Assembly: GCA_002793745.1 (NCBI GenBank)
Contig: PFEE01000015.1
Span: 1-10,082, forward strand
DNA: 10,082 bases
From: Candidatus Roizmanbacteria bacterium CG10_big_fil_rev_8_21_14_0_10_45_7
GTDB lineage: Bacteria; Patescibacteriota; Microgenomatia; UBA1406
Reading direction: 5' to 3'
Shown: in pieces, positions 1 through 6,549 of the stretch
How the letters are laid out: every line of letters begins with the position of its first letter
Numbering within the stretch: the stretch's first letter is position 1
Program-made: the position numbers and the translations under genes
Notes under the pieces: generated by a model
What the model was told of the DNA's origin: nothing
The model's input: the letters and a program-made list of their open reading frames with translations, nothing else
Database searches by the model: none

Positions 1-138
1 AAAGGCAGCAACCATTACCCGAATATCTTTTTTTATTATCCTTATATCTTTCTTTATGCTAGTTAAGCTGCTTTCGATTGACATGAACCTATGTTCAAAA
101 AGCTTCGCTATTGCCGATAAATCTTCTCTGGTTAACAT
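1..138 (-). CDS. Small coiled-coil-like hypothetical protein, partial (C-terminus off the left edge)
   Basis: From the ATG at 136-138 the minus strand is open for 46 codons to the window edge, beginning MLTREDLSAIAKLFEHRF and continuing with Ser/Lys/Ile-rich sequence (two KKDIR repeats around residues 29-39). The short polar N-terminus followed by a heptad-like amphipathic stretch resembles the small 'MLTKEDLxxI..' coiled-coil proteins that I recall as common in Patescibacteria; their function is not known to me. Support for a real gene comes from a promoter-like pair just upstream (TTGATT at 167-172, TATAGT at 145-150 on the minus strand), which would start the transcript at or next to the ATG. 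There is no Shine-Dalgarno sequence. It is divergent from hrcA with 96 bp between the two start codons. The stop codon lies outside the window, so its length is unknown. Confidence 0.6.
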   Translation of the reverse strand, partial: MLTREDLSAIAKLFEHRFMSIESSLTSIKKDIRIIKKDIRVMVAAF

Positions 139-144
139 GCGATT

Positions 145-172
145 ACTATACTTTTTCAAAAAATAAAATCAA
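145..172 (-). promoter_or_regulatory. Putative sigma-70 promoter of the left-edge gene
   Basis: On the minus strand, TTGATT (167-172) is followed after 16 bp by TATAGT (145-150). A start point about 7 nt downstream falls on or beside the A of the ATG at 138, so the mRNA would be leaderless. Seen by eye only. Confidence 0.45.
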
Positions 173-197
173 TAGCATAAAAGCCACCAAGTCTTGC

Positions 198-226
198 TTG
201 ACAAAGATTAGCAGACAACGTATACT
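198..226 (+). promoter_or_regulatory. Sigma-70 promoter of the hrcA-grpE-dnaK-dnaJ operon
   Basis: A perfect -35 TTGACA (198-203) and a near-perfect -10 TATACT (221-226) are separated by exactly 17 bp. Transcription would start near 233, two bases before the hrcA ATG at 235, giving an essentially leaderless mRNA. The -10 and start site lie inside the CIRCE-like operator at 208-234, so repressor binding should block RNA polymerase directly. Confidence 0.85.
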
Positions 227-234
227 GTTGCTAA
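208..234 (+). promoter_or_regulatory. CIRCE-like HrcA operator
   Basis: The 27-bp element has the canonical CIRCE layout 9-N9-9. The left arm is TTAGCAGAC (208-216) and the right arm is TGTTGCTAA (226-234). The outer six bases, TTAGCA and TGCTAA, form a perfect inverted repeat and match the classical CIRCE ends (TTAGCACTC-N9-GAGTGCTAA); the inner three bases of each arm deviate and do not pair with each other. It covers the -10 element and predicted start point and ends at the base before the hrcA ATG. Placement upstream of a gene encoding HrcA itself makes autoregulation of the operon the natural reading. Confidence 0.85.
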
Positions 235-978
235 ATGAATCATATTAATGAGTTATCTGACCGGCAAATAAAGATTCTGAAGGCTATTGTTGATGAATAT
301 ATTGATACCGGTGATGCCGTGGGATCAGAACTTCTTGAGAAAAAATTCAAAGTTGGCTACTCGCCCGCTACTATCCGTAATGAAATGGTGGTTCTGGGCG
401 AATACGGATACATTGGAAAATCACATTTCTCGTCCGGCCGCGTCCCTACTCCTAAAGCATTCCGCTTTTACATCAATACCTTGCTTCCCAAAAAGCCACT
501 GAGCACCGCAGAGGAGGTCTCCATTAAAAATGAGGTGTGGGACTATCAAAAAGATGAGGTGCGCTTTTTGGAAGAAATCGCTTCGGTCTTGGCCGACAAA
601 AGCGGACTATTGGCCATGGTATTTCTGCAAAACGGGTTTCGTTATTATGCCGGAACTGAACATTTGCTTGCTATCAAAGAATTTTCTGATTATGGCTTTT
701 CCCAATCAGTATTTGGTCAACTTGACGATGTGGAGTACTGGATTGCCATTTTGGCTGACCTCATGAGCCACCAAAAAGAGCTTGAAATATTATTGGGCGA
801 TGATTACCAAATGAAACAGTTAACCAATCTGGGAAGCGTTTTTTGTGGATTCCGTATCGGCGACCAGCAGGGCGCTATCGGACTTATTGGTCCCTGTCGC
901 CTGCCGTATTCTGCCGCCGTTCCATTAGTGAACTACTCTGCCACTATCATTTCACAGATTTATAATGACCAAAAGTAA
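235..978 (+). CDS. hrcA: Heat-inducible transcription repressor HrcA (compact form)
   Basis: HrcA binds CIRCE operators and represses class I heat-shock genes; its activity normally depends on GroE or other chaperones. The N-terminal winged helix (about residues 6-70) is clear, with SPATIRNEM (43-51) as recognition-helix region followed by SGRVPTPKAFRFYI (67-80), the family's most conserved signature. The rest is a reduced effector/dimerisation region ending with GAIGLIGPCRLPY (213-225), which matches the GAF-like C-terminal part. At 247 residues it is roughly 90 shorter than typical HrcA proteins (about 340), so the inserted dimerisation segment must be largely missing. ATG 235 is fixed by the operator and promoter ending right before it. 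The gene heads an operon and its 3' end overlaps grpE by 14 nt. Identification is firm; DNA specificity is inferred from the adjacent operator. Confidence 0.95.
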   Translation: MNHINELSDRQIKILKAIVDEYIDTGDAVGSELLEKKFKVGYSPATIRNEMVVLGEYGYIGKSHFSSGRVPTPKAFRFYINTLLPKKPLSTAEEVSIKNEVWDYQKDEVRFLEEIASVLADKSGLLAMVFLQNGFRYYAGTEHLLAIKEFSDYGFSQSVFGQLDDVEYWIAILADLMSHQKELEILLGDDYQMKQLTNLGSVFCGFRIGDQQGAIGLIGPCRLPYSAAVPLVNYSATIISQIYNDQK

Positions 979-1411
979 TAAAGATACCAAGTTGGAGGAG
1001 CTAAAGCATAAGTATTTGCTGGCGCTTGCCGATTATCAAAATCTAGAAAAACGGGTTTGGAGCGAACACGAACGGCTGCAAACTGAAACATACCGCAAAG
1101 TCATTACTCCTTTTTTGGATATTAAAGACGATATTGATGCCGCAAAAAAATTTGGCCAGCACGATGGCATTGATTTAATTCAACACAAAATGGAAGACAT
1201 CATTACAAAACTGGGTGTAGAGCAAATTAACCCAGAAGGAAAACCGTTTGAACCGGAAATCATGGAGTGTATTAGTACCGAAGAAGGTTCGGAACATAAT
1301 CGGGTAACCAAAGTGCACAAAAAAGGATACCGCATGGGCACCTCATTACTTCGGCCCGCTATTGTGACGGTTAGCATTACTAATTTACAAAAAAAGGAGG
1401 AAACACCATGA
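965..1411 (+). CDS. grpE: Nucleotide exchange factor GrpE (short form)
   Basis: GrpE releases ADP from DnaK so that it can rebind ATP and let go of substrate, and it acts as a cytoplasmic dimer. Family marks are [10 protein letters not shown] (21-30) in the dimerisation helix, [11 protein letters not shown] (50-60), then [19 protein letters not shown] (83-101) and [18 protein letters not shown] (120-137) in the beta domain that contacts the DnaK ATPase lobe. The protein has 148 residues against about 180-200 usually, the loss being in the N-terminal coiled coil and disordered tail. The ATG at 965 lies inside hrcA and has no visible Shine-Dalgarno sequence, so translation is probably coupled to hrcA. 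The stop overlaps the dnaK start as ATGA. Confidence 0.95.
   Translation: MTKSNKDTKLEELKHKYLLALADYQNLEKRVWSEHERLQTETYRKVITPFLDIKDDIDAAKKFGQHDGIDLIQHKMEDIITKLGVEQINPEGKPFEPEIMECISTEEGSEHNRVTKVHKKGYRMGTSLLRPAIVTVSITNLQKKEETP
1394..1400 (+). promoter_or_regulatory. Strong Shine-Dalgarno sequence of dnaK
   Basis: AAGGAGG (1394-1400) lies 7 nt before the dnaK ATG at 1408 and inside the 3' end of grpE. It is the only near-consensus ribosome binding site I see before any gene in the window, consistent with DnaK needing the highest translation rate in the operon. Confidence 0.85.
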
Positions 1412-3243
1412 GTAAAATCATAGGAATCGATCTAGGAACCACTAATTCTTGTATGGCTGTTATGGAGGGTGGGAAACCCAAAGTTATTCCCAACGCTGAA
1501 GGAAAAAATACGACACCGTCAGTCGTTGATCCGGATAAGCATACCGTTGGTGAGGTTGCAAAACGCCAACTGGTCATTAATCCCGATCGTATCATCTATT
1601 CTGTTAAGCGTCTTATGGGTAAGCGCCACAAGGATGCATCGGTACAGAAGGATATAAAAATGCTTTCGTACAAAGTAGTTGAGGGAAAAAATGGTGCCGC
1701 TGCCGTTAAAATACACGACAAAACCTATACTCCTCAGGAGATATCAGCCTCAGTGTTGTCAAAGCTGAAAAAAGATGCTGAGAGTTTTTTGGGCGACACC
1801 GTCGACCGCGCGGTTATTACCGTTCCCGCCTATTTTGATGACGCACAGCGCCAGGCAACCAAACAAGCGGGTGAGATCGCCGGCCTTAAGGTTGAACGCA
1901 TTATTAATGAGCCTACGGCAGCTTCGCTGGCCTATGGCCTTGATAAAAAACAAAGCCATTACATTGCGGTATACGACCTTGGAGGCGGTACCTTTGACAT
2001 CACGGTCCTTGAGTTGGGTGAGGGAGTATTTCAGGTCAAAGCCACCAATGGTGATACCCACTTGGGTGGTGATGACTTTGACCAGCTGATCATTACCTAC
2101 CTGGCTGATGAATTCAAAAAAGAACACGGTATTGACCTGCGCAAAGATCCGCAGGCATTACAGCGGTTGCGCGATGGAGCTGAAAAAGCAAAAATTGAAC
2201 TTTCGTCAACGCTTGAAACAGAAATTAATCTTCCGTTTGTAACGGTTAAAGACAATCAACCATTGCACTTTGTAACCAAACTGACCCGTGCAAAACTGGA
2301 ATCATTAACCGAAGAACTGATTAAGCAAACATTCGGGCCCGTTGCAGCCTGTATCAAAGATTCGGGCGTTGCCAAAACCGATATTCATGAGGTGGTCATG
2401 GTAGGAGGTATGACCCGCATGCCCCGCATTGTTGAGGAAGTAAAAAAATTCTTCGGCAAAGAGCCCAACCGCAGCGTTAATCCTGATGAAGTAGTTGCCG
2501 TTGGCGCTGCTATTCAGGCTGGCGTTATTGGTGGCGACGTGCATGACGTGGTATTGCTTGACGTAACCCCGCTTACCTTAGGGGTAGAAACCATGGGAAG
2601 CGTGATGACGCCCCTTATTGCACGCAATACCACCATACCTACGTCGAAGTCTGAGGTATTTAGTACGGCTGCCGATAATCAAACATCGGTAGATATTCAT
2701 GTATTGCAGGGAGAGCGTCCCCTTGCTAAAGATAATAAGTCATTGGGGCGATTTATTCTTGAGGGTATTCCTCCGGCACCGCGTGGTACGCCTCAAATTG
2801 AGGTTAAATTTGATATCGATGCCAACGGCATACTGACGGTTACTGCCAATGATAAGGCAACCGGCAAAAACCAAAGCATCCGCATCACCGGCTCAACCGG
2901 CTTGAGCGATGAAGAAATAGAAAAAATGCGCAAGGCAGCCGAAGAACACGCGCAGGAGGATAAGGTAGCGCGTGAGCGCATAGAGGCAAAAAACCAGGCG
3001 GAAACCTTGCTCTATACTGCTGAAAAAACCTTGAAAGAAAATAAGGAGAAAATTAAAGAGGAATTATACAAGGAAGTTGAACAAAAAGTAGAAGACTTAA
3101 AGGCAGTGAAGGATAAGGAAAACCTTGAGGATATACAAAAAAAGACTGAGGAGCTTAACACATCGTTAAGTAAAATTGGTCAAGAAATGTATAACAAGCC
3201 GCAGGAATCGAAAGCCGAGGAAGGCGAGGTTGAACAACCGTAA
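1408..3243 (+). CDS. dnaK: Molecular chaperone DnaK (Hsp70)
   Basis: DnaK is the ATP-driven Hsp70 that binds exposed hydrophobic peptides, working with the J-protein and GrpE encoded beside it. The ATPase domain (about 1-380) carries phosphate-1 [10 protein letters not shown] (5-14), the catalytic lysine in SVKRLMGKR (Lys67, equivalent to E. coli Lys70), [13 protein letters not shown] (139-151), phosphate-2 DLGGGTFD (190-197, Thr195 equivalent to Thr199) and the adenosine motif VGGMTRMP (332-339). The interdomain linker is [12 protein letters not shown] (381-392), followed by the substrate-binding beta domain (about 393-500) and a helical lid (from about 500). At 611 residues it is slightly short because the C-terminal tail is brief, ending in an acidic EEGEVEQP. 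The start is fixed by the Shine-Dalgarno sequence and the ATGA overlap with grpE. dnaJ follows with a TAATG overlap. Confidence 0.98.
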   Translation: MSKIIGIDLGTTNSCMAVMEGGKPKVIPNAEGKNTTPSVVDPDKHTVGEVAKRQLVINPDRIIYSVKRLMGKRHKDASVQKDIKMLSYKVVEGKNGAAAVKIHDKTYTPQEISASVLSKLKKDAESFLGDTVDRAVITVPAYFDDAQRQATKQAGEIAGLKVERIINEPTAASLAYGLDKKQSHYIAVYDLGGGTFDITVLELGEGVFQVKATNGDTHLGGDDFDQLIITYLADEFKKEHGIDLRKDPQALQRLRDGAEKAKIELSSTLETEINLPFVTVKDNQPLHFVTKLTRAKLESLTEELIKQTFGPVAACIKDSGVAKTDIHEVVMVGGMTRMPRIVEEVKKFFGKEPNRSVNPDEVVAVGAAIQAGVIGGDVHDVVLLDVTPLTLGVETMGSVMTPLIARNTTIPTSKSEVFSTAADNQTSVDIHVLQGERPLAKDNKSLGRFILEGIPPAPRGTPQIEVKFDIDANGILTVTANDKATGKNQSIRITGSTGLSDEEIEKMRKAAEEHAQEDKVARERIEAKNQAETLLYTAEKTLKENKEKIKEELYKEVEQKVEDLKAVKDKENLEDIQKKTEELNTSLSKIGQEMYNKPQESKAEEGEVEQP

Positions 3244-4088
3244 TGGTCAGCAAACGGGATTATTACGAAGTATTGGGAGTGTCAAAAAGCGCCAGTGCGG
3301 ACGAGCTTAAAAAAGCGTATCGCAAACTGGCGCTTGAGTGGCATCCCGACCACAATAAGTCCCCTGATGCTACCGAAAGATTTAAAGAGATAAACGAGGC
3401 ATTCTCAGTACTGTCCGACGAAAAAAAACGAGCACAGTACGACCGTTTTGGGCATGTCGGCGCAGCCGATGCATCGCCCTTTGGCAACGCCGGTCCAGGA
3501 GGAGCTAATTATGGCTACGCGTCATATGGCGACATAAATGACATTTTTAATTCATTCGGCGTTGACGGCAACAATCCTTTTGATATTTTCGAAAGTTTTT
3601 TTGGTGTTCAAAATCCGTCTCGGCGGCGAAAACCGATATACCGCATTCACGTCACGTTTGATGAAGCAGCAAAAGGCGTAGAAAAAACGGTTCAAATTGA
3701 GTCAGTCAAAAAAAAGATTAAGATTCCTTCCGGCATTGCCACCGGAAGCAGAATTCAATTTAGCGATTTTTCAGTTATGGTTGATGTTGGCAGCAGTGAT
3801 ACCTTTCAGCGTGACGGGCAGGATCTGTATTATGAGGTTCACCTCAACTATCCCGACATCATCCTGGGCACCTCGATCCGCGTACCGACGCTTAATAAAC
3901 CGGTGAGTATGCGCATAAAGCCGTTAACCGAACCAGGAACGCTTATTCGCTTGCGTGGATTTGGACTTCCCTACCCGCAAACAAACCGTACCGGAGACCT
4001 CTATGTAATGGTCAAAATGGATACGCCCAAACAGGTAAGCGGAAAAGAAAAAGAACTACTAGAATCGATTCGTAGATTACGCTCTTAA
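3243..4088 (+). CDS. dnaJ: J-domain co-chaperone without zinc finger (class B, CbpA-like)
   Basis: J-proteins deliver substrates to DnaK and trigger its ATP hydrolysis. The J-domain (about 6-70) is complete, with HPD at 34-36 and [14 protein letters not shown] around it. A Gly/Phe-rich region (about 71-125) ends in FDIFESFFG, and two C-terminal beta domains follow, with [13 protein letters not shown] (159-171), the [12 protein letters not shown] segment (188-199) and [13 protein letters not shown] (251-263). The four CxxCxGxG zinc repeats of classical DnaJ are absent: the protein contains no cysteine. At 281 residues it is much shorter than class A DnaJ (about 375). It belongs to class B (CbpA-like), but its operon position makes it the likely partner of this DnaK. 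The start overlaps the dnaK stop (TAATG). Its stop overlaps that of the convergent mltG. Confidence 0.93.
   Translation: MVSKRDYYEVLGVSKSASADELKKAYRKLALEWHPDHNKSPDATERFKEINEAFSVLSDEKKRAQYDRFGHVGAADASPFGNAGPGGANYGYASYGDINDIFNSFGVDGNNPFDIFESFFGVQNPSRRRKPIYRIHVTFDEAAKGVEKTVQIESVKKKIKIPSGIATGSRIQFSDFSVMVDVGSSDTFQRDGQDLYYEVHLNYPDIILGTSIRVPTLNKPVSMRIKPLTEPGTLIRLRGFGLPYPQTNRTGDLYVMVKMDTPKQVSGKEKELLESIRRLRS
4041..4075 (-). terminator. Candidate intrinsic terminator of the murJ-mltG operon, inside dnaJ
   Basis: Read on the minus strand after the mltG stop, CTACGAA (4075-4069) can pair with TTC plus GTAG (4064-4062 and 4059-4056) around a TCGA loop, with a two-base bulge. A T-rich run (TTCTTTTTCTTTT, 4055-4043) follows at once. 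The stem is short and only moderately GC-rich, so this is a candidate only. Its place fits the need for the leftward transcript to stop within the convergent gene. Confidence 0.35.
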
Positions 4089-5047
4089 CGGTTTAGGTAC
4101 CGCTCAATATTTTTTTGGTGGGTTTCGTAGTCGGTAGCGTAATGCATGGTTCCGTCGGAACCTGAAATATAATACAAATTATCGCTTTCCCGCGGATCAA
4201 GTACCGCGCGCAATGCATCTAACCCAGGATTTGAAATGGGGCCGGGAGGAAGACCGGTATTAAGGTACGTATTATACGGTGAATCAAGCTTAAGGTCTGC
4301 AGCAGTCAGGTGCTCTTTCCACCAGCGCTTGCCTATTGAATCGTATCCCAATACATACTGAATGGTTGCATCAATTTGAAGCGGCATATCAAGCTCCAGC
4401 CGATTTAATAAAATGCCGGCAACGGCACGCTTGTCTTCCAACGTGCGTGCCTCACGTTCAACCAATGACGCAAGAGTAAGCGCATCATGAAGCGTGAACT
4501 CATCTTTCATCTTTGATTGCTCATAGAGCGGTACCACGCGTTCATTAAATGTTTTTTTGAGTAAATCTGCTACTACCTCCTCGCTTGCTTTTTTGGGAAT
4601 AAGATAGGTATCGGGATAGAGATATCCCTCTTCTACCAATAAATCAAACCGCTGTGTCGAAATGGGAATTTTTTTGGCAACGGCTTCGGCTATCTCTTCT
4701 TTGCGCAAACCCTCAATAACCGTTACCCAGACATCAATAGTGCCGTGCGTAAGCTCCCGCGCTATCTCGGTAGTACTCATGCTGCGGTTTAGACGAAAAT
4801 CCCCCGCCTGTATTGATTTTTCTATACCTAATCGCTTTACCACCAGGTAGAATACAACGCGATCCCGGATAAATTTTGCCGACTCAAGATTTTTTGCAAT
4901 GGTAGCAACGCCTTCGCCCGGGTGGATAACGAATATCTCGTTGGTGGTGGCACTCTTATCAACCGGCAGTAAACCTTCACGGTACCAGACAGTTAATCCA
5001 ACTATGACTACCAGAGGCAGCACCAGCAACGTAACAATTTTTTTCAT
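4085..5047 (-). CDS. mltG: Endolytic peptidoglycan transglycosylase MltG (YceG-like)
   Basis: MltG cuts nascent glycan strands in the periplasmic or extracytoplasmic space and is thought to set their length. A signal anchor occupies residues 2-21, followed by a LysM-like region (about 36-100) and the YceG catalytic domain. The catalytic motif LASLVEREA (192-200) holds Glu197, matching the essential glutamate of the family's ASxVEKE motif. Other hallmarks are [10 protein letters not shown] (142-151), [12 protein letters not shown] (223-234), [20 protein letters not shown] (256-275) and the C-terminal [16 protein letters not shown] (298-313). At 320 residues it is close to the usual 330-350. 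It is the last gene of the murJ operon, starting 10 nt after the zinc-ribbon gene with only a weak AAAGAAAG before the ATG. Its stop overlaps the dnaJ stop on the other strand. Confidence 0.95.
   Translation of the reverse strand: MKKIVTLLVLPLVVIVGLTVWYREGLLPVDKSATTNEIFVIHPGEGVATIAKNLESAKFIRDRVVFYLVVKRLGIEKSIQAGDFRLNRSMSTTEIARELTHGTIDVWVTVIEGLRKEEIAEAVAKKIPISTQRFDLLVEEGYLYPDTYLIPKKASEEVVADLLKKTFNERVVPLYEQSKMKDEFTLHDALTLASLVEREARTLEDKRAVAGILLNRLELDMPLQIDATIQYVLGYDSIGKRWWKEHLTAADLKLDSPYNTYLNTGLPPGPISNPGLDALRAVLDPRESDNLYYISGSDGTMHYATDYETHQKNIERYLNR
4089..4116 (+). terminator. Weak candidate terminator of the hrcA-dnaJ operon, inside mltG
   Basis: Directly after the dnaJ stop, CGGT (4089-4092) can pair with ACCG (4099-4102), and a run of seven T (4110-4116) follows a few bases later. 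A four-base-pair stem is below what most terminator models accept, so confidence is low; it is noted because no other signal is visible downstream of dnaJ. Confidence 0.2.
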
Positions 5048-5057
5048 CTTTCTTTAT

Positions 5058-5261
5058 TTAAGACGCAAGCTCGTTCACCAGGGCTCGCCTATATGACCCT
5101 TCTCCTTCAACTACATACACCCGCTTACAGTTGCAATACGCCAAAGTTTTTCCTTTTACCTGTTTGCGCGGCGCATCTTTTAAGTCTTTACCGCACCCAA
5201 CGCATCGTCTCTGAGATAACAGCCAAAATTGTAACGGTTCAATAAGTTTCTTAAAAATCAT
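5058..5261 (-). CDS. Small zinc-ribbon-like protein of unknown function
   Basis: This 67-residue protein begins MIFKKLIEPLQFWLLSQRRC and carries CVGC (Cys20, Cys23) and CNC (Cys43, Cys45), spaced like a compact zinc ribbon. The first 17 residues are amphipathic to hydrophobic and could touch a membrane; the rest is basic. I do not recognise a named family. It is credible as a gene because it fits exactly between the phosphorylase stop (22 nt upstream) and mltG (10 nt downstream) on the same strand. An in-frame TAA lies two codons before the ATG, so no longer N-terminus is possible. There is no ribosome binding site: five C residues directly precede the ATG. Location in a cell-wall operon suggests, but does not show, an envelope-related or nucleic-acid-binding role. 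Confidence 0.75.
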   Translation of the reverse strand: MIFKKLIEPLQFWLLSQRRCVGCGKDLKDAPRKQVKGKTLAYCNCKRVYVVEGEGSYRRALVNELAS

Positions 5262-5266
5262 GGGGG

Positions 5267-5284
5267 ATTAATTAACTAATTAAT
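5267..5284. repeat. AT-only inverted repeat between the phosphorylase and zinc-ribbon genes
   Basis: ATTAATTA (5267-5274) and TAATTAAT (5277-5284) form a perfect 8-bp inverted repeat around a 2-bp centre, next to a G5/C5 run (5262-5266). It fills almost all of the 22-bp gap and reaches into the phosphorylase stop codon. It could be an operator, an mRNA hairpin or chance in AT-rich spacer. Confidence 0.5.
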
Positions 5285-6549
5285 TAAACTTGTAGTTCAA
5301 AAACTGGCATATGGGTATAGGTGTCAACGGCTTCGCGTAGTTTATCAGCACTATTTGTATACATGGTAAGGAGTATATCATGTTTTTTAATTCGCTGTCC
5401 CATACGTGCCTGGAGCACCATGCCGCCCAATTTATCACTGGGAGCACCAAGCAGCCGGGCCAGTGAGGTAATGTTAAAGTTATTCACGCCCGATACCACC
5501 CCATCATGTGGCGCCAGTATCTCCTTCTTGTTGTTGCCCACCGAAATGCGGTCGATAACAAAATCCCCATCCCCGCCCTGCGCCTTCACTATTTCACGAA
5601 ATTTTTTCATTGCCGCACCGCTTTTCAGCAGATACTCGGCAACCAATAACGAGTCATCAGCGCGATGATCCGCCGCAAAACATAAATCCAGCACCTCACT
5701 CGCTAGTTTTATTGATTTAAATTCCAAATCAGAAGAACGATCCGGTGTTTGCGCCAATACCTTAACCGCATCAATGGTTTCGTAGTTTGGCCCAATACCA
5801 AAACCGGCCGGCTCATATTGAAAGTTGATATCAGCTTTTACTCTAATGCCAAACCGCTGCGCGATACGAGTAAAGGCGTCGCGAAACCGGAGTGCGTCTT
5901 TCACTAGTCTTATCTTCATACTCGGCCCTACCGGAATATCCAACACCATGTACTTGGATGATGCGGCAACCTTTTTTGCGAGTATAGAAATAATGACCTT
6001 GTCGTACGATTCAAACGACAGCGGTTCCTCAACACGGATAATAACGTCATCGGCCGGCGCTATGCCCAAATGCCCTCCCCATATGATACAGCATCCGATG
6101 CGCTCCACAATAGCCTGTGCCTTCTCAAGCTCTATGGCAACCGGCGCAAGCACCTCCATACAATCTGCCGTCCCTGCCGGTGTGGTAATGGCTCGTGAGG
6201 AGGTTTTCGGTATCTGATAGCCCGCGGCGGCAACAATAGGTACGATAATCATACTGGCACGCGTACCGGGCATGCCGCCAATGGAATGCTTGTCGGCAAC
6301 AATGCCCTTAAGGGTAAACTTCTTACCGGTTTCAACCATGGCTTTGGTGAGGTTATACAGCTCATCATCAGTGTAGCCGGCGCTGAATGAAGCGGCGGCA
6401 AAATACGCAACAAAAATATCCGTGAGTCCGCCGGTTGAAAATTCATGCATAATGGCATAGCTGTCTTCGTATGATAACTCATGGCCTACCAGTTTTCGTT
6501 TAATGGCGTCTATGGCCCGAATGCGAGACGTGTTATTCATGTTTTTCAT
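5284..6549 (-). CDS. AMP phosphorylase / thymidine phosphorylase family protein lacking the N-terminal domain
   Basis: These enzymes split a nucleoside or nucleoside monophosphate with phosphate, releasing the base. The sequence follows the archaeal AMP phosphorylase pattern more than bacterial DeoA: KHSIGGMPGTRASM (87-100), IPKTSSRAITTPAGTADCME (113-132), GGHLGIAPADDVIIRVE (158-174), ISILAKKVA (187-195), VLDIPVGPSMKI (202-213), and the C-terminal LGGMVLQARMGQRIKKHD (374-391). The phosphate-binding KHSxGG and the Ser/Lys of SILAKK, which contact the base in DeoA, are present. In archaea the product ribose-1,5-bisphosphate feeds RuBisCO; neither RuBisCO nor the isomerase is in this window. Archaeal enzymes have about 500 residues; this one has 421 and begins where their second domain starts. 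The ATG at 6549 overlaps murJ by 17 nt; the ATG at 6540 (Met4) is an alternative. Whether the substrate is AMP or a nucleoside is not settled. Confidence 0.85.
   Translation of the reverse strand: MKNMNNTSRIRAIDAIKRKLVGHELSYEDSYAIMHEFSTGGLTDIFVAYFAAASFSAGYTDDELYNLTKAMVETGKKFTLKGIVADKHSIGGMPGTRASMIIVPIVAAAGYQIPKTSSRAITTPAGTADCMEVLAPVAIELEKAQAIVERIGCCIIWGGHLGIAPADDVIIRVEEPLSFESYDKVIISILAKKVAASSKYMVLDIPVGPSMKIRLVKDALRFRDAFTRIAQRFGIRVKADINFQYEPAGFGIGPNYETIDAVKVLAQTPDRSSDLEFKSIKLASEVLDLCFAADHRADDSLLVAEYLLKSGAAMKKFREIVKAQGGDGDFVIDRISVGNNKKEILAPHDGVVSGVNNFNITSLARLLGAPSDKLGGMVLQARMGQRIKKHDILLTMYTNSADKLREAVDTYTHMPVFELQV

Noticed and set aside
1409..1411. UGA read as glycine (genetic code 25)
   Set aside because: TGA stops end grpE and the PilO-like gene exactly at overlaps with the next start codons, and no family protein here needs a UGA decoded as glycine.
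1759..2127. Open frame of 122 codons on the minus strand inside dnaK
   Set aside because: It lies wholly within a perfectly conserved Hsp70 coding region, has no family-like motifs, and is explained as a shadow of the dnaK frame.
5262..5310. Possible internal promoter (TTGAAC with an AT-rich -10) for the zinc-ribbon and mltG genes
   Set aside because: The hexamer about 17 bp downstream of TTGAAC is AGTTAA, a poor -10; the AT-rich spacer makes chance matches likely.
5825..6217. Open frame of 130 codons on the plus strand inside the phosphorylase gene
   Set aside because: Antisense to a gene with strong family motifs; its product is low-complexity Ser/Ile/Met-rich sequence and no promoter or ribosome binding site precedes it.
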